Both the position numbers and the translations under genes were made by a program. A DNA stretch of 50,785 bases from UBA2287 sp037442025 (lineage in GTDB: Bacteria; Bacteroidota; Bacteroidia; Bacteroidales; Tenuifilaceae): assembly GCA_037442025.1 (NCBI GenBank), contig JBBIRB010000018.1, forward strand, positions 1-50,785. Reading direction: 5' to 3'. How positions within the stretch are numbered: the stretch's first letter is position 1; every line of letters begins with the position of its first letter. Under the pieces are notes generated by a model. The model saw only the letters and a program-made list of their open reading frames with translations, made no database searches and was not told where the DNA came from. Below are positions 1 to 9,147 of this stretch, one piece after another.

Positions 1-60
1 GCTCGAACTCGCGACCCTCAGCTTGGGAAGCTGATGCTCTACCAACTGAGCTATTTCCGC
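1..60 (-). tRNA. tRNA-Gly (anticodon CCC), 3' part outside window
   Basis: Read on the minus strand, the gene starts with GCGGAAATAGCTCAG at position 60 and shows a D-arm, an anticodon stem TCAGC/GCTGA closing the loop TTCCCAA, and a T-arm that runs into the window edge. The loop gives anticodon CCC, so it reads glycine codon GGG. The acceptor 3' strand is outside the window. It lies 48 bp downstream of tRNA-Ala on the same strand, so the two are probably co-transcribed. Confidence 0.93.
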
Positions 61-108
61 CTTTAAAAAAAGGCCAACCCTGGAGTTGGATTGACCTTTC
101 GAAGTTTG

Positions 109-182
<74 letters not shown>

Positions 183-218
183 ATAATTGTAAAGAACCAA
201 GTTTCTTGTAATGTCCTG

Positions 219-226
219 CAAAACTA
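219..226 (-). promoter_or_regulatory. Putative -7 box for the tRNA-Ala/Gly unit
   Basis: The minus strand reads TAGTTTTG, matching the Bacteroidota -7 consensus TAnnTTTG, 37 bp before the tRNA-Ala 5' end. I see no matching TTTG at the usual 19-21 bp upstream, so this is a half-match only. Confidence 0.3.
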
Positions 227-368
227 TAAAAAAATTAAACTGTAAAAACACTTTAACTAAAAAAAAACAACTTTATATGTTTTCTTCCGTAAATTGTTTG
301 ACGAAAGTATTTTTTTTTGTTGCTTTGCATATTCTAAAAAAACCACTAACCACCAATTAGGTCAAAAT

Positions 369-1058
369 ATGGAAGTTAAAAAATCCCCCAAGGCCGATCT
401 TGAAAAGATGAAACTTCTTTTCATGCAAATCGGCATGGTTGCCTCTCTTGGAATTATTTTACTCGCGTTTGAGTGGACCAGTTCAGGCGAAATAAATACC
501 GATCTTGCCAACCTTCAGGATGTGAAGATTGAGGAGGAAATTATGGACATTACCCGCCAGGAAGAGGTTAAGCCTCCTCCCCCACCCCCCGCTCCCATCC
601 AGGTTTCAGACGTAATCAACATTGTTGAAGACAACGTTGACATTCAAGACAATTCGAACATTTTCGATTCTGAGTTTAAAGAAACAGCTGCCGTTCAGAT
701 TGTTCAATACCAGGAAAGGGAGAAGGATGTTGAAGAAGAAGAAGTTTTTGTTGTTGTTGAAGAAATGCCCGGATTTGCTGGTGGCGATAGCAATAAGTTC
801 CGCGAGTACATTCAGAAAAACCTGAATTACCCAACAGTTGCAGCCGAGAATGGCATACAGGGTCGTGTTTTTGTTGCTTTTGTGGTTGAACCCGATGGCA
901 GAGTAACCAATGTAAAGGTTGTTCGAAGCGTTGACCCGGCTCTTGATAAAGAAGCCGTGAGAGTTGTTGAGTCCAGCCCTAAATGGAAACCTGGAAAGCA
1001 AAGAGGAAAAGCGGTTCGTGTTTCATTTACTTTCCCCATTATTTTTGTATTGCAGTAG
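369..1058 (+). CDS. TonB family energy-transducing protein
   Basis: 229-residue TonB homologue that would couple the inner-membrane ExbBD proton channel to outer-membrane TonB-dependent transporters. The N-terminus (MEVKKSPKADLEKMK) is basic, as is usual for Bacteroidota TonB, and leads into one membrane segment (about residues 15-35). A short periplasmic proline stretch (PPPPPPAP, about 67-74) and an acidic linker follow, then the C-terminal TonB fold (about 139-229) with YPTVAAENGIQGRV and a terminal FTFPIIF strand. I chose the ATG at 369 because it begins the conserved N-terminus; an upstream in-frame start at 294 would add 25 residues unlike the family. No exbB/exbD is adjacent. A terminator follows at 1081. 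The transporter served cannot be told. Confidence 0.9.
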   Translation: MEVKKSPKADLEKMKLLFMQIGMVASLGIILLAFEWTSSGEINTDLANLQDVKIEEEIMDITRQEEVKPPPPPPAPIQVSDVINIVEDNVDIQDNSNIFDSEFKETAAVQIVQYQEREKDVEEEEVFVVVEEMPGFAGGDSNKFREYIQKNLNYPTVAAENGIQGRVFVAFVVEPDGRVTNVKVVRSVDPALDKEAVRVVESSPKWKPGKQRGKAVRVSFTFPIIFVLQ

Positions 1059-1080
1059 AAACAAATATAAATGTTCTGAA

Positions 1081-1107
1081 AACCCTGATTCAGTCAGGGT
1101 TTTTTTT
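1081..1107 (+). terminator. Intrinsic terminator after tonB
   Basis: Perfect 8-bp stem AACCCTGA/TCAGGGTT with loop TTCAG, followed by a run of eight T. It separates the TonB gene from hflX, which starts 20 bp later. Confidence 0.9.
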
Positions 1108-1127
1108 GCTTCAATAAGCACTGTTGA

Positions 1128-2321
1128 ATGATTGACAATATTAAAACCATTACTCAGCAAGAGAAAGCCATTTTAGTTGGTGTTCAGACTAAAGGACAGG
1201 CTTTTGAAGAGATTGACGACTTCCTTAACGAACTCGATTTTCTTGCCGAAACTGCAGGGGCACTAACCCTAAAGCGTTTTATTCAGAAACTCGACAACCC
1301 CAATCCAAAAACATTCATTGGTAAAGGGAAAGTGGAGGAGATAAAGTTGTTTGTGGAAAGCAACAATGTTGACATTGCCATTTTCGACGATGAACTCTCG
1401 CCAACTCAACTTCGAAACATTGAGAAAGAACTTGGCATTAGGGTAATTGACCGCACTAACCTCATTCTCGATATTTTTGCTCAACGCGCCAAAACTGCCT
1501 ATGCTAAAACGCAGGTTGAACTTGCCCAATACCAGTACCTGCTTCCACGGCTTGCTGGTATGTGGACCCACTTAGAACGTCAGCGCGGTGGAATTGGACT
1601 TAGGGGGCCGGGTGAAAGAGAAATTGAAACCGACCGTCGAATTATTCGCGACAAGATTTCGAAATTACAGATTGAACTGAAACAAATTGACCGGCAAATG
1701 GCCACCCAGCGCAAAGGTCGTGGGAGTATGATTAGGCTGGCACTGGTTGGTTATACCAACGTTGGGAAAAGTACAATTATGAATATGCTGAGTAAGTCCG
1801 ACGTTTTTGCAGAGAATAAATTGTTTGCAACTCTCGACACCACGGTTCGAAAGGTAGTAATCGACAATCTCCCCTTCTTGCTGTCTGACACCGTTGGGTT
1901 TATTCGTAAACTTCCACACCAGCTGGTTGAATCGTTCAAATCGACTCTCGACGAAGTTAGGGAGGCCGATATTCTTATACACATTGTCGATATATCTCAT
2001 CCCACGTTTGAGGAACAACTAGCAATAGTTAACCAAACCCTTCGCGAAATTGGCACAAACGACAAGCTCACACTTTTAGTTTTCAATAAAATAGATTCAT
2101 ATAAATGGGACGAGAAGGATGAGTTCGATGCCACCCCTGAAGATAAGACCAACTTTAGCCTTGAGCAAATGAAAAGAACATGGATGGCCAAAAGTAATTC
2201 GCCCTGTGTATTCATATCGGCAAAGTATAAAACTAACCTGGACGAATTTAGGGGGAAAATATATTCAATGGCCAAAGAGTTACACGTTAAGCGCTACCCT
2301 TACGACAATTTGCTTTATTAG
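1128..2321 (+). CDS. hflX: GTPase HflX
   Basis: 397-residue ribosome-associated GTPase of the TRAFAC/Obg-HflX group. HflX binds the 50S subunit and helps rescue or split stalled ribosomes under stress. The N-terminal HflX domain carries NPKTFIGKGKVEE (about 60-72) and an RGGIGLRGPGE segment (about 153-163). The G domain starts near 200 with the G1 loop GYTNVGKST (about 208-216), then DTVGF (G3), NKID (G4) and SAK (G5). Length and motif order match the family. It starts directly after the tonB terminator, so it probably has its own promoter, and converges on asd with stops overlapping by 4 bp. Confidence 0.96.
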   Translation: MIDNIKTITQQEKAILVGVQTKGQAFEEIDDFLNELDFLAETAGALTLKRFIQKLDNPNPKTFIGKGKVEEIKLFVESNNVDIAIFDDELSPTQLRNIEKELGIRVIDRTNLILDIFAQRAKTAYAKTQVELAQYQYLLPRLAGMWTHLERQRGGIGLRGPGEREIETDRRIIRDKISKLQIELKQIDRQMATQRKGRGSMIRLALVGYTNVGKSTIMNMLSKSDVFAENKLFATLDTTVRKVVIDNLPFLLSDTVGFIRKLPHQLVESFKSTLDEVREADILIHIVDISHPTFEEQLAIVNQTLREIGTNDKLTLLVFNKIDSYKWDEKDEFDATPEDKTNFSLEQMKRTWMAKSNSPCVFISAKYKTNLDEFRGKIYSMAKELHVKRYPYDNLLY

Positions 2322-3310
2322 CAAATCATTCCCTTCCTAAACAGGAGTTCTGCTATTTGAACTGCATTTGTTGCAGCACCCTTCCGTAAGTTGTCCGACA
2401 CAATCCAGAGGTTCAAACTATTGGGTTGTGAAAAATCCCTACGAATGCGCCCCACAAAAACTTCGTCTTTCCCCTGCGAATTTTGGGGCATGGGATAAAT
2501 ATTATTCAACGGATCGTCCTGAACAACTATGCCCGGTGCGTTTTTTAGGGTCTTGAAAACATCTTCAATGGCGAAATCGGTTTCAAATTCCAAATTCACC
2601 GATTCGGAGTGCCCCCCAACCACAGGAATTCGCACAACAGTAGGACATACCATAATGGAATTATCGCCTATTATTTTCCGGGTTTCATCAATTAGTTTTT
2701 GCTCTTCGGTTGTATAGCCGTTTTCGAGGAAAGAGCCCCCGTGTGGAAAACAGTTCAAATCGATTGGATGCGGATATACCATTTCTGCTGGTTCTCCATT
2801 TCGCTCGGCGAACATTTGTTCTACCGCTTTAACCCCAGTGCCTGTAACCGACTGGTAGGTAGAAATCACTATCCTTTTTATTTTGTATTTAGGATGAAGA
2901 GGCGCTATTGCAACAACCAGTTGTATGGTTGAACAGTTGGGATTTGATATTATTTTGCTTTCTGATGTTATTGCGTCAGGATTCACTTCGGGAACAACCA
3001 GGGGCACATGGGGAAACATTCGCCATGCGCTAGAGTTGTCGATTACAAATGTTCCCATTTCAGCAAAACGGGGAGCCCACAACTTCGACACCGATGCCCC
3101 AGCCGAGAACAAAGCTATGTCAGGCTTCAAAATAACACCCGTAGCCAAGTCGACTACTTTATACAACATTCCTTTAAATTGAATTTCTTTCCCAACCGAT
3201 TTTTCTGAAGCAATGGGAATTATTTCACATACTTGCAAGCTCGATGCTTCAAGCACTTTAACCATTTCGGCACCTACCAAACCGGTACAACCAACAATAG
3301 CAATGCGCAT
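2318..3310 (-). CDS. asd: Aspartate-semialdehyde dehydrogenase
   Basis: 330-residue enzyme that reduces L-aspartyl-4-phosphate to aspartate semialdehyde with NADPH, the branch point to lysine/diaminopimelate, threonine and methionine. The N-terminal Rossmann motif is GCTGLVGAE (residues 7-15). The catalytic cysteine is Cys126 in SNPNCSTIQ, and GGHSESVNLE provides the His region. The length is normal. It stands alone on the minus strand; dapD, another gene of the lysine/DAP pathway, is about 23 kb away in this window. The stop codon shares TTAG with the hflX stop. Confidence 0.96.
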   Translation of the reverse strand: MRIAIVGCTGLVGAEMVKVLEASSLQVCEIIPIASEKSVGKEIQFKGMLYKVVDLATGVILKPDIALFSAGASVSKLWAPRFAEMGTFVIDNSSAWRMFPHVPLVVPEVNPDAITSESKIISNPNCSTIQLVVAIAPLHPKYKIKRIVISTYQSVTGTGVKAVEQMFAERNGEPAEMVYPHPIDLNCFPHGGSFLENGYTTEEQKLIDETRKIIGDNSIMVCPTVVRIPVVGGHSESVNLEFETDFAIEDVFKTLKNAPGIVVQDDPLNNIYPMPQNSQGKDEVFVGRIRRDFSQPNSLNLWIVSDNLRKGAATNAVQIAELLFRKGMIC

Positions 3311-3366
3311 AGTAACTTTTTTTTTATTTCTTTGTAAAAATAATGGATTGAAACTACACTAAAACC

Positions 3367-6300
3367 ATGAGAACTCTATTAAGCTTATTTTTTATTCTAT
3401 TTTATTGTTTTACTGCCACTGCGCAGACTTTACAGTTCGATTTTGAAGATGGAAATCTTTCGGGTTGGACCCAATCGACTCCTGGCCGCTGGGAAGTGAG
3501 CACATCAAGCCCCCTGGGAGGTACCCGTTCGCTTAAGCATGCTCCAACCTCGGGAGCGGATGTCGATCGGATTTCGTTCCCACTCCCTGCCTGGAATGGT
3601 AGCGAGGGAACAGTAACCTGGCGTTTCAGAGTTCGCCATCGGTTTGCCCCATCGGGCACAAACCATTGGGCTGTATTTTTAAGTAGCAATCTCGATGCTT
3701 CTGGCATGGCGGCGGCACCCACTTCAACTCCAAATGGATACGCTATTGGGGTTAACCTAACCGGTAGCGATGATCTGCTCAAACTTTATTTGGTAACCAA
3801 TGGCGTTTTTACTCCCATTCTTTCTACAACTCTTAACTGGGAAACACAGGTGGGCACAGCACTTACGTCAATTGGTGCCGTTGAGGTTGTGCGCAAGAAC
3901 GATGGCACCTTTTCGGTAAATGTCTCTTCCGTTGGCTCATTTTCAAACTTAGTTAATCTTGGGTCTGTTAACAGTACAACTCATAGTTTTGGGGGCCATT
4001 TTGGTTTTTATTACCGCTACACTACTTCCGCTGCTGGTTTGTTAATGGCCGACGATATTTCGATTTCCTTCAAGCCTGTTAATACGAATAACTACGATGC
4101 CTCTGTTGGCAACCCTGCTTTACAATTCCCATCGGGCAGCATCAGTTCACTTGCAACCAGTTCGGCTCAGGCAGTTAATATGTTCCGTTTCCGTATAACC
4201 GATGGCGGAACCAGTGACGGCCTTCCAACCTATCCGCGTAAGTTAGTTTTTAGGAGATCTTTGGGGACCAATGCAGCCTTGTGGCCTGCTGTAATAGGTG
4301 GGGCTGTTCTGAAAAACCACCTAAATCAACCCATTGCCATTGCCAATACCACCATTCAAAATAATTTCATACAGATTGAAGTAGAAAAGGAAGCCATGCC
4401 CGTTGCCAATGGTGCAAGCGAAGAATTTACTTTAGCTTTGTTTCTAAAGGGGGGCAGCATTACCCATGGCCAAACCATTCAAATAAACGTACCTAATGAA
4501 AACCATGGGTGGGAAGGCGACCTTTCGGGAACCGAATTTGCTCCTCAGTTTGCTGAAAGTGTAACATCGAATGTTTTTTCAATTGAGGTAATTCCAACCC
4601 ATGTTTTCTTTCAAACCTACCCACAACAAGTTGTGGTTAACTCGCCATTCAGCATAAGTGCATACGCTGCCGACAGCCAGGGGAACAAAGCCGCTTCGTA
4701 CGAAGGGCTAATGGAATTGCAATTGGCACAGGGCCAAGGAGTGCTTTCTTTCGACAATGGTAGCGTTACCGGATGCGTTGAAGGGGTGGCAACGTGGAGC
4801 GGTGTTCGATACTCTGCCAGAGACGCCTTTTCCATCAGAGCGCTAGGTCAAGGGCTAATTGGGATAACCGGTAGCGCAATTACGGTTTCTAACGACAACA
4901 CATCAATAGCTATAGCGCCAGCTACACAGCCCGTAGGAGTTGGTATATCGTCGGTTAACACAGCCCCCGGACAAGCCGTTGAAGTCCTCCGCTTTATAAT
5001 ATCCGACCCAGGCACAAACGATGGGAGCCCTACTCACGTTAGCCAAATAACCATTAAGCGTTCAACAGGAACCGATTTAGCTTCCTTTAGCAGAAACATT
5101 GGAGGAGTCTTGCTTCGTCGCAATGGCATTTTAATCCCTATTGGAAATCCTACATTTGGCACGTCATCGATAACCATACCATTACAATTGGGTGCACTAA
5201 GCATTGCCGATGCTACCCAGGTTGAGCTTTCGATGGGAGTATTTTTAAAGTCAACGGGGCTTGAAGATGGAAAAAACCTTGCGTTCACAATTGACCCCAA
5301 CGATCATGGTTTTTTGGCTTTTCCCATAGGCTCACAATTTGCAAGCACATTTGCAAATCAAATTTCTTCGTCCGTTTTCCCGGTTAATGTTGTAGCCACT
5401 CGGCTTTTATTTACAACGGTTCCTGCTTCGGTTGGTATCGATGTGCCTTTTAACGTTAGTGTAACGGCTGTTGATGAGGCAGGCAACACAGATATTCATG
5501 CAATCAATAGCGTTACAATTTCAAAGAACTCAGGATTAGGTTTGCTTACTATTCCAAATCCTACTACCAGCCTACAAAATGGAACTGCCACGTGGTGGGA
5601 CCTTCGCTATTTTCAGGCGGAGCCCTTTACGTTGTTAGCATCAACATCTGCGCTAAACAATACCGTATCGACTTTAATATATTGCTCCGACCGGACCACT
5701 ACCGCACTTCCCCCAGAAAATCCGATCGAAGATGGGATAATTAGCAGTTTGGCCGTGGAGTCATCGATGGCTTCTGAGGTGCTTCGTTTTCGAATTTCCG
5801 ATCCCGCATCGACCGATGGGCTACCAACATACATTACCCAATTGACCTTTAAAACCTTCGGGCTACCTACTTCAACGCCATTAAACAGAAGCATTGCAGG
5901 TGCTCTTCTGAAACGAAACGGGCAACAAGTAGCAACAGAATCAGTAACCATTACAGGCGACCAGATTACATTTACATTAGCCTTTGGATCGCTAACCCTT
6001 GAGAATGGAGAAACCGCAGAGGTTTCCTTGGAAGTTTTCTTGAACAAAGGGGGGTTGGTTAGCGGCAGCACTATTAACTTGTACATTCCGGCAACAGGGC
6101 ATGGATGGGTTGCTGCGCCTAATGGATCGGGGTTTTCTTCTACATTTACTACCAATGTATATGGCCCTGTAATTAGCATTGCTGTTGCACCCACCCAACT
6201 CTCATTCAGCAGCCAACCCTTGGGCATTATGCCATCGCCCCACAAATTTTCGCTCACGGCAACCGCTACCGACATCTTTGGCAATGTGGCCACAGACGCC

Positions 6301-9084
6301 AATGCCATGGTAACGCTTTCACTGGACTATGGGTCTAGCGCTTTTCAAACGCCAGCAAACCCAATTGAACTTATAAATGGCAAGGCCACATGGACAAACA
6401 TAATGGTTGCCGGTATAGGAAAGTATCGATTCAGGGCAACGGCCAGCTTCACCCAGAATGCTACAGGTTTTAGCGAAGAAATATGGTGCGGCTACAGTAC
6501 TACTTGCCCTATAGATGAAAACTTCGATTTGGGTTACCCCCTCAGTTTTCCTGTATCCCCCGCGTGGGGTGTATCCACGGTTTCGCCCATCGACGGAGCC
6601 ATGTCATTAAAGCATATGCTGAGCAGTGTTGCAGGTGAGAGCAACCTTGCAATCCCTTTTAATCAAGCCGATATATCGATTGGGTCCATGGAATGGTCGC
6701 TGGTTATGCGTAACGGGAAATGGGACCCATCGGCCGACAATGCTTTTTGGTTTGTTCTAATGAGCGATACCGTCTCGATACGAAGTGGCGATTATAACGG
6801 CTATGCCGTTGGGGTAAATTTGAGTGGCACAACCGACATGCTAACCCTTTGGAAAATGAATCGGGGGAAATCGCCCCAGGTACTTATTCAATCTAACTTC
6901 GATTGGGACGAAAGCGAGACGGTTCAGATTAAAGTAACCCGAACGCCCACCGGACTTTGGAGCCTCTGGATACAGAACCGTTACGGGCAAAACGAAATCC
7001 GGTTGGCGGGCAAACAAACCGATAATCAATATTCAACCGCAAAGCGCTGTGGGCCTGTGTTCAAGTTCACTTCTTCGAGGGCTGGTGAGTTCTGGGTTGA
7101 TAACCTTAAAATTTGCCAAACATTAACACCCCCTTCATTGCAAACCGTAAGGGCAAGAAGCCTAACATCAATTGAAATTTTATTTACAAAGCCTGTAACC
7201 CAAGCTGATGCAAGCAATCTACAAAATTTTACCGTAAAAAAACTCAATGGTGAAAACATTGCTGTTTTGGAGGCATTGCCTAGTACTGAAAATCCCAAAA
7301 TTGTTACACTAAGAACATCAGCCTTACCTATGGAGGCCCTATGGCTCGTAGCGAAAAACATTAGAGACGCTCAAGGCTTTTCTGCCCCCGACAGTTTACA
7401 ATTTGGTATTGGAACCTTTGGAGCATTTGGTAACGTTGTGTTCAACGAAGTAATGGCAAAGCCCGATCCTGCTATAGAACTTCCTGCAGTTGAGTACATT
7501 GAACTGTACAACCGAACACCCAGCCCAATTAACCTGAAAAACTGGAAATTGAAAGGAAATACAACTACCGTTACAATACCGGAACGTACCATTGAGCCCA
7601 ACGGATTTATTCTGCTTTGCAGCACAGGAAGCGTGGGGGCACTAAGCGCATACGGCTCAGCAGTAGGAGTCACCTCTTTCCCATCATTACTCAATGCTGG
7701 AATGTTTTTAGGGCTATACGATGCTGACTCAAAACTTATGTCGTGGGTTGAATACAGCGATACTTGGTACGGCAGCGATATAAAAAAAGCTGGTGGCTAC
7801 TCTCTCGAAAAGATTGACCCGAACAATATGGTTGAAGGGAAACGGAACTGGATTGGCTCAAACGACCCATCGGGTGGAACACCGGGAAGAACGAATTCTA
7901 CTTTTGCGGCAAATCCCGATCAATTGGCACCCTTTGTTGCCGAAGTGAAATTACTTTCACCTACACTTGTTGAAGTGCTCTACTCCGAAACAATGGATAG
8001 CCTTCAAATTACTCTACCTACCAACTACGCACTGAGCAATGGCATTGGCAACCCCCTATCGGTTGTTACCCAGGGCCATCGNNNNNNNNNNNNNNNNNNN
8101 NNNNNNNNNNNNNNNNNNNNNNNNNTGCAGGGCCAGGCTTACACCCTCTGCTTTAGCGGTCAAATTACCGACTTTTCGGGAAATGCGCTCGCACCCTACT
8201 GCCATACCATAGCGCTTCATCAGCAGCCACTTGCACAGGATGTAATAATAAACGAGGTATTATTCAATCCATATGCTGGAGGGGTCGATTTTGTTGAACT
8301 TTTAAATCGATCGAATAAAATAGTTGACCTTAATAAATTACGAATTGCTAATAGGAATCGGACTACACTAGCATTGAACGAAAACTATGTGGCTGCGGAT
8401 ACTTCGAGGCTTCTTTTCCCTGGCGATTACGTTGCGCTCAGTACAAATCCGAGGGCAATAAACCAATTTTATTCTGTAGAAAACGACAGAACGCTTATTT
8501 GGTTAAGTAAACTTCCTTCGTACCCCAACGACAATGGTTATGTTGTTTTACTGAATGAAAGTGGTTCAATTCTAGATGAGTTCTCATACTCAGAAAAAAT
8601 GCACTTGAGTTTACTATCCGATAGAAAAGGTGTTTCGCTGGAAAGAATAAACCCTTCGCTCCCCACCAACGACGCCTCCAACTGGCAGTCGGCTGCTCAA
8701 ACGGCTGGTTTTGCTACACCTGGGTTTAAAAATTCGCAGTACAAAGAAATTGAAGCCCCCGAAGAAGCATTTGAACTGGTTGAAACGGTTTTCTCTCCCG
8801 ATGGCGATGGCTTTAACGATGTCCTCATAATTAATTACCACCTGCCCGAATCGGGATACTTGGCTAATATTATTGTATTCGACTCGCAGGGCCGAAGGGT
8901 TCGAAGGTTGGTTTCGAACCTTTCGCTTGGCACAAGCGGTACTATAAAATGGGAAGGAGCTAACGATTCAAACCAAAAGGCGAAATTGGGAGCCTACGTG
9001 GTTTTCATCGAGGTTTTCGACCTGAAGGGCCAAGTGAAACACTATAAAAAAACCTGCGTTGTGGCAACACGGTTTAACCGATAG
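3367..9084 (+). CDS. Giant secreted protein with three tandem repeats, lamin-tail domains and gliding-type C-terminus
   Basis: About 1,905 residues, interrupted by 44 N (8082-8125) with the frame kept. There is a clear signal peptide (residues 1-20, ending TATAQ). An N-terminal beta-sandwich-like module (about 21-240) with RSLKH and GYAIGVNLTGSDD is echoed by a second copy at about 1047-1255 (MSLKH, GYAVGVNLSGTTD). Between them lie three tandem repeats of about 265 residues (about 242-510, 511-776, 777-1045), each starting with a LRFRISDPxTxDGxPT-like strand and containing a HGW/HGF motif. Then come an Ig-like segment (about 1256-1352), a lamin-tail domain (about 1358-1512), a second Ig-like segment holding the N gap, a second lamin-tail domain (about 1624-1795), and a C-terminal SPDGDGFNDVL module (about 1799-1905) like FlgD/gliding-associated C-terminal domains. 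It is probably exported to the surface, perhaps by type IX secretion (inference). Substrate or partner unknown. Confidence 0.85.
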   Translation: MRTLLSLFFILFYCFTATAQTLQFDFEDGNLSGWTQSTPGRWEVSTSSPLGGTRSLKHAPTSGADVDRISFPLPAWNGSEGTVTWRFRVRHRFAPSGTNHWAVFLSSNLDASGMAAAPTSTPNGYAIGVNLTGSDDLLKLYLVTNGVFTPILSTTLNWETQVGTALTSIGAVEVVRKNDGTFSVNVSSVGSFSNLVNLGSVNSTTHSFGGHFGFYYRYTTSAAGLLMADDISISFKPVNTNNYDASVGNPALQFPSGSISSLATSSAQAVNMFRFRITDGGTSDGLPTYPRKLVFRRSLGTNAALWPAVIGGAVLKNHLNQPIAIANTTIQNNFIQIEVEKEAMPVANGASEEFTLALFLKGGSITHGQTIQINVPNENHGWEGDLSGTEFAPQFAESVTSNVFSIEVIPTHVFFQTYPQQVVVNSPFSISAYAADSQGNKAASYEGLMELQLAQGQGVLSFDNGSVTGCVEGVATWSGVRYSARDAFSIRALGQGLIGITGSAITVSNDNTSIAIAPATQPVGVGISSVNTAPGQAVEVLRFIISDPGTNDGSPTHVSQITIKRSTGTDLASFSRNIGGVLLRRNGILIPIGNPTFGTSSITIPLQLGALSIADATQVELSMGVFLKSTGLEDGKNLAFTIDPNDHGFLAFPIGSQFASTFANQISSSVFPVNVVATRLLFTTVPASVGIDVPFNVSVTAVDEAGNTDIHAINSVTISKNSGLGLLTIPNPTTSLQNGTATWWDLRYFQAEPFTLLASTSALNNTVSTLIYCSDRTTTALPPENPIEDGIISSLAVESSMASEVLRFRISDPASTDGLPTYITQLTFKTFGLPTSTPLNRSIAGALLKRNGQQVATESVTITGDQITFTLAFGSLTLENGETAEVSLEVFLNKGGLVSGSTINLYIPATGHGWVAAPNGSGFSSTFTTNVYGPVISIAVAPTQLSFSSQPLGIMPSPHKFSLTATATDIFGNVATDANAMVTLSLDYGSSAFQTPANPIELINGKATWTNIMVAGIGKYRFRATASFTQNATGFSEEIWCGYSTTCPIDENFDLGYPLSFPVSPAWGVSTVSPIDGAMSLKHMLSSVAGESNLAIPFNQADISIGSMEWSLVMRNGKWDPSADNAFWFVLMSDTVSIRSGDYNGYAVGVNLSGTTDMLTLWKMNRGKSPQVLIQSNFDWDESETVQIKVTRTPTGLWSLWIQNRYGQNEIRLAGKQTDNQYSTAKRCGPVFKFTSSRAGEFWVDNLKICQTLTPPSLQTVRARSLTSIEILFTKPVTQADASNLQNFTVKKLNGENIAVLEALPSTENPKIVTLRTSALPMEALWLVAKNIRDAQGFSAPDSLQFGIGTFGAFGNVVFNEVMAKPDPAIELPAVEYIELYNRTPSPINLKNWKLKGNTTTVTIPERTIEPNGFILLCSTGSVGALSAYGSAVGVTSFPSLLNAGMFLGLYDADSKLMSWVEYSDTWYGSDIKKAGGYSLEKIDPNNMVEGKRNWIGSNDPSGGTPGRTNSTFAANPDQLAPFVAEVKLLSPTLVEVLYSETMDSLQITLPTNYALSNGIGNPLSVVTQGHXXXXXXXXXXXXXXXXQGQAYTLCFSGQITDFSGNALAPYCHTIALHQQPLAQDVIINEVLFNPYAGGVDFVELLNRSNKIVDLNKLRIANRNRTTLALNENYVAADTSRLLFPGDYVALSTNPRAINQFYSVENDRTLIWLSKLPSYPNDNGYVVLLNESGSILDEFSYSEKMHLSLLSDRKGVSLERINPSLPTNDASNWQSAAQTAGFATPGFKNSQYKEIEAPEEAFELVETVFSPDGDGFNDVLIINYHLPESGYLANIIVFDSQGRRVRRLVSNLSLGTSGTIKWEGANDSNQKAKLGAYVVFIEVFDLKGQVKHYKKTCVVATRFNR
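8082..8125. other. Assembly gap (44 N) inside the giant secreted protein gene
   Basis: Forty-four unresolved bases. The reading frame before and after the gap is the same, and both sides read as one Ig-like domain, so the true gap length is probably 44 or differs from it by a multiple of three. No conclusion about the missing residues is possible. Confidence 0.95.
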
Positions 9085-9102
9085 CACACCGCAGGTATAT
9101 GC

Positions 9103-9147
9103 AAGAAATGCTTCGAAGGACGATCTATAGTCTTCGGAGCATTTCTT
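9103..9147. terminator. Long hairpin between convergent genes, overlapping the punA 3' end
   Basis: Left arm 9103-9121 and right arm 9130-9147 form an 18-bp stem with one G-U and one bulged G around an 8-base loop. It lies between the stop of the giant protein gene (9084) and punA, whose last codons and stop (9125) fall inside it. No T-run follows on either strand, so it is either a T-less bidirectional terminator or an mRNA 3'-end stabiliser. Confidence 0.6.

Noticed and set aside
5613..6308. 231-residue antisense frame inside the giant secreted protein gene
   Set aside because: The plus strand encodes a repeat with clear likeness to its two neighbours; the antisense frame shows no domain or signal.
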